From Chrysemys picta bellii (lineage: Eukaryota; Chordata; Testudines; Emydidae), in assembly GCF_011386835.1 (NCBI RefSeq), contig NC_088809.1:18692637-18756636 (forward strand): 64,000 nt of DNA, given 5' to 3'. Below are positions 1 to 10,445 of the stretch, piece by piece. Numbering within the stretch: the stretch's first letter is position 1; every line of letters starts with the position of its first letter. The position numbers and the translations under genes are program-made. The notes beneath the pieces are model-generated. The model ran no database searches, was not told the DNA's origin, and saw nothing but the letters and a program-made list of their open reading frames with translations.

Positions 1-382
1 TTCCCAGCCTCAAGGACAATCAACCTTGCCAGGCCGCACCCACCCACCCCTTTCCATCCTCCCTGCTGGAGACAGGCGACTGGATCAGACTTCTCTGGGC
101 ACTGAACACTCTGCGTCTCCAGCTTTCACATCCACTCTGCTTAGCTTTTGCCACCAACGATTCATTACCCTTAACCAATCACAGGCAAGAGCCAGAAGCA
201 GACTGGCTTGAAGGTCAGCGTCCGTCCTGCACCAGAAACTAGTGCGAGACCATTTCCCCAATCACACACACCAAAGTGGTTGCACTTATATGGGCACATC
301 ATACTTCAATTGCAGGTTGTGATTTTCCACTTGTTACTCCCACCTTCCAGAGGAGCTTGGAGCACTTAAGTAATTGGCGAAG
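1..382. other. Noncoding stretch, nothing identified
   Basis: No coding, RNA or repeat signature was recognised. The only open frame is a 61-codon frame with no recognisable protein character. Confidence 0.5.
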
Positions 383-485
383 CCTCACAATCCCCTTTGT
401 GAACTATTAGTCCCATTTTACAGATATGGCAACTGAGGCACAGAGGCATAAATGACTACCCCAAGGTCACGTAGTAAATCACCCT
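383..485 (-). repeat. CORE-SINE (MIR-type) fragment
   Basis: Read on the minus strand, the segment holds the order typical of MIR-type CORE-SINEs: a 'ccttggggta...' core, 'gcctctgtgcctcagttgcc', then a 'tgtaaaatgggac' block. The tRNA-derived head is missing, so this is a core-only fragment. Confidence 0.6.
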
Positions 486-1068
486 CATGAAAAATATGTG
501 CATATTTCTTTGGGGCTCTTCTTCAAGACTTCTTATTGTAGCCCATAAAAATTACCTACCTACATCACTTCTCACCACAGACACTCCTTACAATCCACTT
601 CCCTCTCAATCTCTCTTCCTCTCTCTGAAATCACATCCCGTTACCAAACCAGTAATTTAAATTTCAGCTGCTCACTGAACGGTAAGCTACAAATGACAAA
701 AAATTGGGCTTTTCCCATTGTTTGTTTTCAGATTGGGCAAGCACTTCATTTCCCAATTACCGTGAAGTGGAGAACTGAAGGTTAATCATATCGGGTTTTT
801 ATCCCATGCTACCCACAAATGAGGTTTCAGGTTTTTTTCTCCAGCTTGTCTAGTCTAATCCTCTTCCCATGGAGAATGGCTCTCTACAGCATCTTCTGGA
901 TCATCACACACACTAATCCATCAACTATGCTACATCCAGAAAGCAAACTCCAAAATTTTGCTGATTTGTGCCAAGTGGATTTTGACAAAATGAAAGGATA
1001 CAGCTTGACTAACTTTCAGTGAACTGTTTAGTTCACATTATTAAATAAGAAACCACTGAAAGAACCAC
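486..1068. other. Noncoding stretch, nothing identified
   Basis: The stretch is AT-rich and unstructured, with a short CT-rich run near 600-625. A 67-codon open frame at 819-1022 has no recognisable domain. Confidence 0.5.
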
Positions 1069-1307
1069 AGATATCTCCTTAAAAACAACAAGGCGTCTGG
1101 TGGCACCTTAAAGACTAGCAGATTTATTTGGGCATAAGCTTTCGTGGGTAAAAACCTCACTTCTTCAGATGCAACCAGTGAGGTTTTTACCCACGAAAGC
1201 TTATGCCCAAATAAATCTGTTAGTCTTTAAGGTGCCACCAGACTCCTTGTTGTTTTTGTAGATACAGACTAACAAGGCTACCCCCTGATACTAGATATCT
1301 CCTTAAA
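1069..1307 (+). mobile_element. Hairpin retroelement, family 1, copy A, with 15-bp target duplication
   Basis: The element spans about 1084-1292. Arms at about 1081-1161 and 1177-1257 are reverse complements with few mismatches, separated by a loop of about 15 nt. A 3' tail of about 35 nt follows the right arm; it contains 'acagactaacaaggctac' and ends in 'ccctgatact'. The 15-bp sequence agatatctccttaaa occurs exactly at 1069-1083 and 1293-1307, as expected for a target-site duplication made by target-primed reverse transcription. There is no coding capacity. I cannot assign it to a named family. Confidence 0.8.
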
Positions 1308-3255
1308 CTCCTTCACCAGACCATTCAATGACTTTAACACTGGGGAAGCTCCTAAGCCCATCTTCAGGATTTGAGTTACTTGCCCTACTAGATAAGTGAT
1401 ATTTCTTCCTCTCATCGTCAAGAGTAAGCTACCAACTACTGGAACTCAGAACTTCCTGGCTCCCAGTGTTCTTGTCAGACCACCGGACTATTATCCCTAA
1501 GAACAGTTATTTTTGGCTCGCAGGCTCAACCATGGCTGCTTGAGACGCAGCGTGTGTGTGTGGGCACAGTCCCAAGGGTTAATTTTGCTAATTTAATTTG
1601 GAAGAGCAATTTGTCATTAAGTGCCTTGAAAGAAAAGAGTTTCTGCAGCAATTTGCTCTCGCTCAGTCTTTTAAATTTGATTATGGCAAACAATTGTAAT
1701 CAGTATTGCCATACATTCAGGAAAACAAAGAAAAACCCACACTCTGATACGCACTTAACCTGTGTCTCTTTCCTCCTGTCACAAGGATCCAGGCCAGTCA
1801 ATTTGTGTGTCTCATTTCTGAATCATAAAATTCTACCAAGGGAGCTTGGATGGCTCCTAGGATACAAGGGGTGTTCAGATCTAGGTCACTAGTTTAGGTT
1901 TGGCCTCAGGCAGAAGATGGCCAGTCTCTGGATGAAAGAAGCCAGTGCTTTCAGTCCAATTCCTACATGGGCAGGTGTTCATGGCCAGGACTAGGTGCTC
2001 TTCTCACCTTTAGAGGTGGTCCTTCCAGAGCCAGGCAGGATAGAGACGTTAGAGCACATCCTTGCTGTATGTTTCTGGGGACGAGTGGACCTTCTACCAC
2101 TGGGACTGTCCAGCCCGCATGTCACCAGCCCTAAGTTTCATTATTAAAATCCCATTTACAATCAAACCTGGCTCTACTCTCTGACTAGAGAGAGAACCCT
2201 ATTAAAAGAAATACAGAGCGATGGTCATTGTCATAGATGCAATGCAAAGTGCTACACGAACCACAGTCATTACAGCAGAGTGGGGAGGGAGATGAGTTTG
2301 TAAATGAAGCATTGGCTATGGCAGCGTGAAGTCAGAGAGCAGAGCTAGGATGATGGCGTTTTCCAGAGAGAGATTCAGTGAGGAACTAGTGGATGCAGAC
2401 TCGGGAGGGAGTTGCAGAGTTAGCGCAAAGAGGAACAGTGTAGAAAGATATGGTAATGTTCACACTTAGTAGCTGTGAGATGCAAACAAACCATATCACA
2501 ATAGGACAATGAGGGCAGTGCTGTAAAAAAAAAACACAAAACACCAAGCTCTCTCTAAAAGCCAACCTACAAGGCACCCCTCACTGGTTCCCAATCTAAA
2601 TGGGTTTCCATAGCCACTAGCAGGCAGACATAGAAGTGTTTTCCCATGCACTGTAAATGGGCGAGAGAGATCAATAGGATTCAAATACAGCTGAATGAAA
2701 CCAGCACACTGCATTTAATACAGGATGTCACCGTGACTCCTGTATTGACGGCATACCAGGAAAGGCACTTCAGAAACATAAATATAGGCCCAGCCAATGC
2801 CAGGAGAGATGTACTCACCCTTCCAGTTTATTCTAGGATCAGGGTATGTTTAGTAAACTATGAAACACACCAGATAAACAGGCTGCCCAGGGAAAATAGG
2901 AGTTACTCAAGTCCCAGAGGAACCAGAGACATGCTTTTGGAACTTGTTGGGGTTTACAAAGGTGGGACTCATGTAGCAATGGCAAGCAGATGGGTCAGTA
3001 TTCATGATGAATTTGTGACTTTTTCCAAGGAAACAGCACCTGGCATTTTGGAGAGGGCCTAGGTTCCTTTTTTTCCCTTTTATTCATAGTTACAAATGGG
3101 CATAACTTTAAAGTTAACACCGTTCTCGGGACAACAGCTAAGTAGCCACAATCAGAACCCATGGGGCGTTCTGCAGTCCTCCCGACTGTTAGTTGCCGAG
3201 AAATAAAGGGTATGACATTGTCCACCAACCTTGTCCTCTGTTTAGGTTTTTCTAA
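1308..3255. other. Noncoding stretch, nothing identified
   Basis: Open frames up to 138 codons are present (2646-3062 plus, 112 codons at 1554-1892), but none shows a recognisable domain, signal peptide or splice context. They are treated as chance frames. Confidence 0.5.
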
Positions 3256-3350
3256 GATACAAATAATAAAATAGTGCAGTAGCCCCGAGGCATCCCGTTC
3301 TGCTAGGTGCTGTACAAACACCGAACAAAAAGATGGTCCCTTGTATCTTT
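3256..3350 (-). repeat. L2-like/CORE-SINE 3' tail fragment
   Basis: The fragment holds the tail shared by L2-like LINEs and CORE-SINEs in this window. Read on plus it runs 'acaaataataa', then 'gctaggtgctgtacaaaca', then 'aaaaagatggtccc'. Equivalent blocks occur at 8198-8390 and 14183-14320. Confidence 0.6.
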
Positions 3351-4034
3351 CATGGACAAACTCTTTCAAGACTCTGATGTTTATAATGTAAAAACCATGC
3401 AGTAGCTATAGGCTCAAGCAATCTTCTGTAGGCCAGCACCGATGGACAACACCCACTCTGGCCCAACCTTCACCTCCAGAAGTAGGGACAGAGGGGAAGG
3501 AACGCCCCACCACCTGCTGGAAGGGGGTCCCAAGCTAAGCACCAAGAAATAGAGGCGCCCAGTGGCACCGGACGCTTTGACAGTCTTGGCCCAGATGTGC
3601 ACAGTGATGAAGTTAACGTTGCTTCAAGAACATCCAGGTGCCCTGCGTGCTCTCCATGCAGAAGGACACTTTACGCTGCTCTAGCTCTTTCCAGCCAAGG
3701 AGCTCAAAGCAATTTAGAGATGCTAATTAATTCAAGCTGTTTTGAGAAGCTTTTGAACATTTAAGACCTGCTCCTGTGCCACATTCTTTGCACCTCCTAG
3801 GTTCTTACACCAGGCCCTTTTGGAGACAGGTGTCCGCAAGATGCCTGATCATCCTGCAGGCGCTACCATGCTCCATAACTATCCCAATGGAATCTCAGCG
3901 CATCTGAGTGCCAGTGGGGGGGCAAGCTATTTCCTCCTCAAGCATCTTGGAAAGTGGGATGTTAAAGTGGAAAGGGGTCAGAGAGGAGCGACAGGCATGT
4001 GTTGATGTCTGGAAAACCTGCCACACAATGAGAG
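3351..4034. other. Noncoding stretch, nothing identified
   Basis: No feature was recognised. Open frames of about 60 codons here lack protein-like composition. Confidence 0.5.
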
Positions 4035-4417
4035 TGTACCGAAGCCAAGTTTATTTAGTTTATCCAAGAGAAAATTGAGACGGGAGTTGAACACAGTCTA
4101 TGGAGTAACCTAAACAGGAAGATGATTTCATATCGAGCAGATAAAAGATCCCAATGGCTGGAAGCAAGTCAAATTCAGAGTAAAAAATAAGGCACACTTT
4201 TTTTAATGTGCAAGGGAATTAATCACTGTAACAACTTATCTAAGTCCGTGATGGATTCTCCATCACTCAGAGTCTTTAAATCAAGCCTGGATGTCTTTCT
4301 AAAAGACACACTGTAGCTCAGGCAGAAATGATGGGGTTGATGCAGGAGCTGTGAGGTGAAATTCTATGGCCTGTGTTGCACAGGATGTCAGAGATAATGG
4401 CCTCCAGATCTATGGAG
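4035..4417 (+). mobile_element. CR1 LINE, 5'-truncated, ORF2 C-terminus plus 3' UTR
   Basis: A degraded CR1 copy. The translated segment resembles the CR1 ORF2 C-terminus: a leucine/serine/lysine-rich start, then a block like 'hxxNxLsxxVhDSPSL..FKxxLDVFLKDxL' at about 4225-4310. The 3' UTR block 'tctatggcctgtgttgcaca' is followed by the terminal 'tctatgga'. An in-frame stop disrupts it, so it is not functional. Confidence 0.75.
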
Positions 4418-4702
4418 GATAGTTCATCCTTTTAATTTCTTTTTAAAGGGAGGGAGCCGTTAGCTCTGGGAATCAACACTTTACAGCAGGTTTGATTTTA
4501 AAGTGACAGGACAGTTTGAATGCAAGGAACACAAATTGCCAAACAATATTTTCAGTTGCCCGCCTGCCTCTCCCCCCCCCCAAAAAAAGTTTGCTCCAGT
4601 CCAAAGTCATCAGCCCCGTACTTTCCTATATCCACGTCCCTTATTCTGTCCTCCTCAAGACCAAACACCATGCTGCTGCAATTTAAGCACAACTCCCTTA
4701 AG

Positions 4703-4994
4703 CTCTAACACAGGGATTGACAACGTGGTTCGTCGGGGGAAGCACCCTGGCAGGCCGGAACGGTTTGTTTACCTTCCCCGTCCACAGGTTCGGCCGATCG
4801 CGGCTCCCACTGGCCACGGTTCGCCGCTCCTGGCCAATGGGAGCTGCTGGAAGCGGCGGCCAGCACATCCCTCGGCTCGCCCTGATCGGCCAAACCTGCA
4901 GATGCGGCAGGTAAACAAACTGGCCCAGCCCAGCCCGCCAGGGTGCTTACCCTGGCGGGCCAAGTGCCAAAGATTGCCGCTCCCTGCTCTAACA
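4703..4994. mobile_element. hAT-type non-autonomous element with 8-bp target duplication
   Basis: The element is 4711-4986. It begins CAGGGA and ends TCCCTG, with exact 8-bp duplications ctctaaca at 4703-4710 and 4987-4994. Internal inverted blocks include 'gtttgtttacc' and 'ggtaaacaaac', and 'caccctggc' and 'gccagggtg'. It is GC-rich compared with its surroundings. The overlapping open frames on both strands (4503-5006, 4705-4995) mirror this structure and are not genes. The 8-bp duplication and CAGGG ends place it in the hAT superfamily. Confidence 0.85.
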
Positions 4995-5219
4995 AATAGT
5001 CTCTAAAACGGTTGCTTTAATTCTCGAGAATTAGAAGAGTTTTCTAGTTAAAACTCATGGGTTTGAGATAGTGATGATTGCCCTGGTTCTCCCCCCCAAA
5101 AAAGCTACAGAGAGATGTCAGAACTGCTATGGAGGTTCCCAATGATTGGAGGAACTGTGGGTTTCTGCTTAGTGACTACTTGATAGACTGTATGTATGCT
5201 TCTAGATGGCACTGTATCA

Positions 5220-5316
5220 GAAAGGATGGTCTTGTGGTTAAAGCACTGGGCGGGGACTCAGGAGATCTACATTTAATTCCAGGTTCCACCAGAGAGAGAG
5301 TGAGTGTGTGTGTGTA
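5220..5316 (+). repeat. tRNA-derived SINE head with short (TG)n tail
   Basis: It carries a polymerase III A-box-like 'ggtcttgtggttaaagcac' and a degraded B-box region 'catttaattccaggttcc'. A short GA then TG repeat follows from about 5293. An L2-like LINE fragment begins immediately afterwards. Confidence 0.6.
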
Positions 5317-5324
5317 CGTACAAA

Positions 5325-6235
5325 GCTCCTAATATCCCCTTCAAAACAGTCCCTGCTACCTCCTTTATCAACCACTGAACAGCACCACCATCCTGCCTGT
5401 CGCTCAGGCCTGGAACCTGGGTGTCATCTTCAACTCGGACCTCTCTCTGGGTCTTCACATTCAGGCTGTGTGTAAATCTGGCAGATTCATTCTGAAGAAC
5501 ATCTCTAAGATACGGCCTTTCCTATCCATCCACATCCAAGCTCTTATTGTCTTGCATCTTGATTACCGCAACATCCTACTCTCTGCTCTCTGGCCTCTGC
5601 CCCCCTCTTTCCCGCCCTCCCTCCCCCCCCCCCCCCCCCGCTCCATTCAGAATGCTGCTACAAAGATCATTCTCCTGGCCTCTAGGTTTGACTATGTCAT
5701 CCCTCCACTGGCTCCCGCTTCTCTATGGCATCATGCATAAGCTGCTTGTCTTCACTTTCAAGGCCCTGCACGGTCCATCCCACCCTACACAGCCTCGCTT
5801 CTTCGCTACTGAGATGTCAACTCTTGCCTCTGATCGGCCCACGGTGCCAGCCTCCATCGCACACTTGTTCAGTTTTCTAACCAGCACCTTCGTGCGGTCT
5901 CCCACGCTGCCCCTCATGCTTGGCGGGATCTGCAAAACTAACCAATTATCCCTCCTTCCAAACCCTCCTCAAATCTTGACAACGGTCAGCCTGCTGGTAT
6001 GCTCAGACCACTGCAGATCTTGCTGACAGATATTGTCTCGTGGTTTCTTTGTACTCCTCCGTCTGTCTGTCACCATCTATTGTCTTATACTTTGATTGCA
6101 AATTCCTTGGGGCAGGGAATTTGTATAACACTTTGTTCTGGGTTTGTATAACACTTAGCACAATGGGATCTTGGTCAGCGACGCGGGCTGCTGGGAGCTA
6201 CCACGATGCACATATTAAATAATACTGCGTACATA
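5325..6235 (+). mobile_element. L2-like LINE, 5'-truncated, ORF2 C-terminus and 3' UTR
   Basis: The translation resembles the reverse-transcriptase C-terminal region of L2-clade LINEs. It shows 'NLGVIFNSDLSLGLHIQAV' near 5410-5470, 'KISKIRPFLS'-like and 'LDYRNILLSALW' segments, 'IQNAATKIILLA', then, in another frame, 'SLHWLPLLYG' and 'FKALHGPSHPT'. A frameshift lies near 5700 and a run of about 18 C at 5622-5639 interrupts it. The 3' UTR contains 'ttgcaaattccttggggcag' and 'acacttagcacaatggg'. It is a pseudogenised copy. Confidence 0.7.
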
Positions 6236-6300
6236 CAATGCCTGGCACAATGGGGCTCTGATCTCAGTTGAGACCGCTGAGCTCTGCCACTCTACAAATC
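6236..6300 (+). repeat. Second L2-like/CORE-SINE 3' tail unit
   Basis: A further 'tgcctggcacaatggggctc' followed by 'gatctcagttgagac' lies directly after the tail of the LINE copy. Two tail units are therefore arranged head to tail. Confidence 0.5.
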
Positions 6301-7329
6301 AGGAGGATGTTTATGTTCTTCCATTGGGGCTGCTTACCAATATAGAAGGCACATTGAGCAGAACTTACTGTTTTCATAAAGTCTTTGCTAGGGCTGGATA
6401 TGAGCAACCAGTCTCCTGCCTCTGCTAGAACTTGCATGGACTGCGTAGGAGTCCTGCACTGGCTCAGATAAAGAGACAATTAAAAATTAAACCATGGTGG
6501 ATTCAGTCAAAGCAGAGGGAAAGTATTAAGTGGGGCCCTGCAGGGGCAGTGTTTAGACCTTTGCCGTTGCTAATCTACATGAATGAATCTACCCAGAGAG
6601 ATCAATAGTAAAGTAGTTACAGCTGCTGCTGACAAAAAAAAAAAAAAAAATCCAAACAAACCTGGGGGCGACAAACAAAGACATGAGCAAATGCAATTTA
6701 GAGGCCCTGCACGTAAACCTTGGCAAGCGATCCGGGAGGAGAGAACAAATGTGACTGTGCTAGGCGGGTCCAGTTGCGGGACCGGACATGGAGGAGAAAG
6801 GCTGTGCCAGTCACCGAGTGTGAGGACAGCCTCAGCGCAGGACTCGTATTCTGTTGGAACGATGCACTTCTATTCTAGCGCTTCGGCTTCATTTGGCTGC
6901 AAGCCAATCTGTAACCATGGAAACAATACACCCAGAAGCTAGGCCGCATGAGGCCCGAATGTCGGCTCTAGCTGCGCTCCTGGTGTCCCCGAAGCACTTT
7001 GCTTAGCCTGGCCTTTCCTTTACGGGTCCCTCACCTGCCCACTCTTGTTTGACTTGTGCATCAGAGGCGCCCTCTTGAGAAGAGTGAGCGCCCCCCGCCA
7101 CTCCTAGGGGAAGTCCGCAGGAGGGCAGGCAGCAGGACCAAAGCCCTGATGAGGCAGCGTTAAACTGGCTCGTTCAGCCCCAGCCGGGAGCGATCGTGTT
7201 TAATAGCCTGGGTACAAGAGTAAGAAAATTCTCTCTCCCCTAGAAGCTCTGATCCAAACCCCGTCCCTCTGGCGTGCCCTGCATGACACGGGGAGGTTAC
7301 CCCTCCCCACTTATCATGGAAGCAGCATG
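6301..7329. other. Noncoding stretch with an A-run
   Basis: Nothing was recognised apart from a run of about 17 A near 6632-6649. The 119-codon open frame at 6583-6942 crosses that run and is not protein-like. Confidence 0.5.
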
Positions 7330-7541
7330 GCCTAGAGCAGGGGTCCTCAAATCATTTTCTTTCGGAGCTCCCCATATGCTATTAAAAACTCCATGGCCCA
7401 CCAATGCCACAACAATTGTTTTTCTGCATATAAAAGCCAGGTCCGGTGTTAGGTGGTAGCAAACAAGGCCATTGCCTGGGGGTCCATGCCACAGGGGCCA
7501 CCGTGAAGCTAAGCTCCTGGCTGAGAACCATGGGCCTAGGG
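7330..7541. mobile_element. hAT-type element (CAGGGGTCCTCAA end) with near-exact 8-bp duplication
   Basis: The element is about 7338-7533. Its left end is CAGGGGTCCTCAA and its right end CTGAGAACCATGG, so the ends are imperfect inverted repeats. Flanks are gcctagag (7330-7337) and gcctaggg (7534-7541), 7 of 8 matching. The interior is noncoding, and the termini resemble the large vertebrate group with 'CAGNGGTTCTCAA' ends. Confidence 0.65.
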
Positions 7542-7910
7542 GAGCGTTGGGAGGGAGGAAGTCCTGAGTTCTCATGCAGGGAAGTCACTGCACCTCTCTG
7601 GGTCAGTGAAATGAGGCTACGCGTACCTACCTACGTATTTCAGAGAGTGTGGAGCGGGTCAGCCAGTCAATGTATGAACAGCACTACATGTGGACAGGGT
7701 TTCTGAATGAATTCAAAGGCACTCCGTCCCTTTTCATATCTGAGGTTCTGCTGTACCTGGGTTATCCCTGAGCTGTCCACTGCACTCAAGCCTCATTTAT
7801 TTGCTTGTCAGCTATGCAGTGGTGTTAAAGCAGCTCCCCGTTTAGCTACTTGCCCACAGAGAGAGCGAGAGCATGCAGCCATGAGATGGCTAGATGTACG
7901 TTCTACGGCA

Positions 7911-8069
7911 CATGTGACCAGGGCCGGCTCTAGGATTTTTGCCGCCTCAAGTGCCGAGAGTGCAACTGCCGAAGCAAAACAAAAAAACCCCGTAATGCCG
8001 CCCCTGGGATTGTGCCACCCCAAGCACGTGCTTGCTTTGCTGGTGCCTAGAGCTGGTCCTGCGTGTGAC
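7911..8069. mobile_element. hAT-type element (CAGGGCCGGCTC end), 143 bp
   Basis: The element is 7919-8061. It starts CAGGGCCGGCTCTAG and ends CTAGAGCTGGTCCTG, which are inverted repeats. Flanks catgtgac (7911-7918) and cgtgtgac (8062-8069) match at 7 of 8 positions. A related element with an exact duplication lies at 33880-34071. Confidence 0.8.
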
Positions 8070-8197
8070 TATATTCAAATTTAACGCTGTTCACTTTGGT
8101 TGCCTGGTGCTGATGTGAGTTAAGCGGCTGTGTGATCAGCGCGCATGATGAGTCACTCTATCTAGGTGAGTAGTCCCATTGACTACAAGGGCCAGTT

Positions 8198-8390
8198 AGT
8201 GCTAGTATTCTTAAGTATTGTGATAGCACCTAGAAGCCCCAGTTGCAAAACAGGACCCCACTGTGTTAGGTGCTGTACAAACACAGAGGAAAATAAAATG
8301 GTCCCTGGCTCAAAGAGTTTGCAATCTAAATATAAGACAACAGGTATATACAGATAGAGACAGGATTGCACAGGGAAGCAAGTGCTAATT
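8198..8390 (-). repeat. L2-like/CORE-SINE 3' tail region
   Basis: On plus it reads 'attgtgatagcacctagaag', 'gttaggtgctgtacaaacac' and 'agagtttgcaatctaaatat'. This is the reverse complement of the shared LINE/SINE tail ('attgtaagctctt...gtttgtacagcgcc'). Confidence 0.65.
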
Positions 8391-8450
8391 GCAGCGGTGG
8401 TTGGTGCATGACAGACATCTGGGATCTAGACTGAGACTTTCCAATCCACT

Positions 8451-9035
8451 TAAGAACATCAGAACGGCCACACTGGGTCAGACCAAAGGTCCAGCTAGCC
8501 CAGTATCCTCTCAATGCCAGATGCTTCAGAGGGAATGAACAGAACAGGTAATCATCAAGTGGTCCACTCCCAGCTTCTGGCAAACAGAGACTAGGGACCG
8601 CCATCCCTGCCCATCCTGGCTAATAGCCATTGATGGACCTATCTTCCATGAATTTATCTAGTTCTTTTTTGAACCCTGTTATCGTCTTGGCCTTCACAAC
8701 ATCCTCTGGCAAGGAGTTCCACAAGTTGACTGTGCGCTGCGTGAAGAAATGCTTCCTTTTATTTGTTTTAAACCTGCTGCCTATTAATTTCATTTGGTGA
8801 CCCCTAGTTCTTGTGTTACGAGGAGGAGTAAATAACACTTTTGAAAGGTCCATGAACAGCCCGTGGAGGATGACATTGTAGTGATTACACACGTATTCCA
8901 GCATCCTGTTCCCTCTCTTGTTTAGCGAGTGCGGATGACTACCCAACAGAGTTAAACTCTTCAATAGTGTCATTTGTTCAAGTTGTACTAAATGGTCATA
9001 CTGGTGTCTGCTCTGCAACATGAGTGTTGGCCATT
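8451..9035 (-). mobile_element. CR1 LINE, 5'-truncated, with intact ORF2 C-terminal frame
   Basis: A 133-codon minus-strand frame (8620-9021) carries the CR1 ORF2 C-terminus: '[20 protein letters not shown]', then '[18 protein letters not shown]' and '[17 protein letters not shown]' up to the natural stop. The 3' UTR at 8451-8619 has the block seen on plus as 'aagaacatcagaacggccac'. A related 3' end lies at 19256-19501 in the opposite orientation. Polymerase and endonuclease domains are absent, so it cannot move by itself. Confidence 0.85.
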
Positions 9036-9112
9036 CTTATGCTACTAAGAACAGATATGTCTTAAAAGTTCAACCACAAGTTACTGTGCATTATGAAGAG
9101 ATTTCTGGGTGA

Positions 9113-9196
9113 CAGTCTCTGCCCTGTGTGATGCAGGTCGTCAGACTAGAGGATGGTACACAATTGTCCTTTCTGACCTCAAAATCTATGTATCTA
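9113..9196 (+). repeat. CR1 3' end fragment
   Basis: It contains 'gccctgtgtgatgcaggtcg', 'tcagactagaggatgg' and a terminal 'aaaatctatgtatcta', matching the 3' UTR end of the CR1 copies at 4.0 and 55.5 kb. Confidence 0.65.
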
Positions 9197-9711
9197 CACA
9201 AAGAGGATAGGCCTGTTGCAGAATTTTCCAGGTCTGGGAGTATCTCTTTAGAAAAGGTGTTATCCAACACAAAATATTACATAATGGCTGCTGCGGGGGG
9301 GGGGTCCTGATTTTCTACTATTATTTATCTGGGGTTTCTGGCACAAACAGCAGTTTTCATTATTAAAGCTTTTGGCAATGAATGGGGAGGAAAATCATTA
9401 ACAGATTTTTGTAAATTCTCTGCAATTTCCTTAATAACTATCTTGGGAAAATTGTAACTAATCCAGGCTGAATTCAAGTGGAATAAAAATAAGTACGATT
9501 TGTCCTAATGCCATTTTGTTTTGTTGTTATTTAATTATACAATTATTCTATTGTTCTCCTCATTAGGGTGAGTGAGTCTGCACTGGATAATACTTCACAC
9601 AAATATTTTAGACCTGCTAGATGGTTAAATGAATGCAGATTGCGTAAGAATGGCAATGTTTAAATCAACACTGATTTTTTTTAAAGATCTGTTCTTGTCC
9701 AAACAGGTATT

Positions 9712-9789
9712 ATTTTGGGGGAGTTCTCTGGCCTGTGTTATGCAGGAGGTCAGACTAGACGATCACTTCTGGATTTATAATCTATGAAT
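9712..9789 (+). repeat. CR1 3' end fragment
   Basis: It contains 'ctggcctgtgttatgcagga', 'ggtcagactagacgatcac' and ends 'taatctatgaa', the CR1 3' UTR terminus. Confidence 0.7.
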
Positions 9790-9949
9790 TGTTCTTGTAA
9801 AATAGATTTGGTGCTATATTCATTGCACTCCTAACTGACCTGAGCTGAACAATTCCTTCAACCCCATACCCAGCATCTCTCTTCATTAGGTCACTTGTTT
9901 ATATTGGGCCATATTTTATGTACCTGTCTTCGGCACTTATATACCCATC

Positions 9950-10182
9950 CCCTATCATCATAGTATTTGAGTGCCTCACAGTCTCTCCTAATTTGATCTC
10001 CCAACTCCTCTGTGAGGTAGGGCAAGTCTATTATCCCCATTGTACAGACTGGGAATTGAGGCAGAGAGGCGCTAAATAGCTGGCCCAAGGTCATACAGGA
10101 AGTCTGTGGCAGAGCTGGCACTTGAACCCCCACCCCTCAAGTTGTAGGCTAGTGCCCTAACCACTAGACCATCCTGCCATCC
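9950..10182 (-). repeat. tRNA-derived CORE-SINE, nearly full length
   Basis: On the minus strand it begins 'ggcaggatggtctagtggtt', a clear polymerase III A box. A B-box-like 'gggttcaagtgcc' follows, then the core 'atgaccttgggcc', then 'acaatggggataatag' and 'ctgtgaggcactcaaatact'. This is the best-preserved SINE head in the window and a good reference for the others. Confidence 0.8.
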
Positions 10183-10339
10183 CTTACTCATGCTCAATAA
10201 TGCTGTATTCCATGAGCAGTCCCACTGACATCATTACATACTATCGCATGTAACATCAATGGGCCTACTCAACTCCAAGGTTAGCAGAATTTGGCCCATG
10301 GTTATAACAGGAACAAATTTCCAAGAGAATTCAGGAATA

Positions 10340-10445
10340 GATTTTCAGACACCCAGCACCCACAATCAGGGGCAGATACTCAAAAGAGCTCAGCACCTGT
10401 ATATATACCCGGGCTGAGCCCTTTTGATTATTCTGGCTGTAGTAA
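10340..10445. repeat. Dispersed repeat, unassigned ('agctcagcacc' type)
   Basis: It contains 'attttcagacacccagcacc' and 'caaaagagctcagcacctg'. Similar wording recurs at about 16540-16660 and 45995-46150. The class is unknown. Confidence 0.35.

Noticed and set aside
1081..1257. CRISPR-like or microRNA cluster interpretation of the hairpins
   Set aside because: These are dispersed insertions with target duplications in a vertebrate genome. There is no spacer array, and the arms are much longer than pre-miRNA arms.
4503..5006. 167-codon plus frame
   Set aside because: More than half of it lies inside the hAT element at 4711-4986, and the rest is low-complexity proline-rich sequence.
9950..10182. 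Functional tRNA gene
   Set aside because: The A- and B-box-like motifs belong to a SINE head. No cloverleaf with a full anticodon stem and acceptor stem could be supported.
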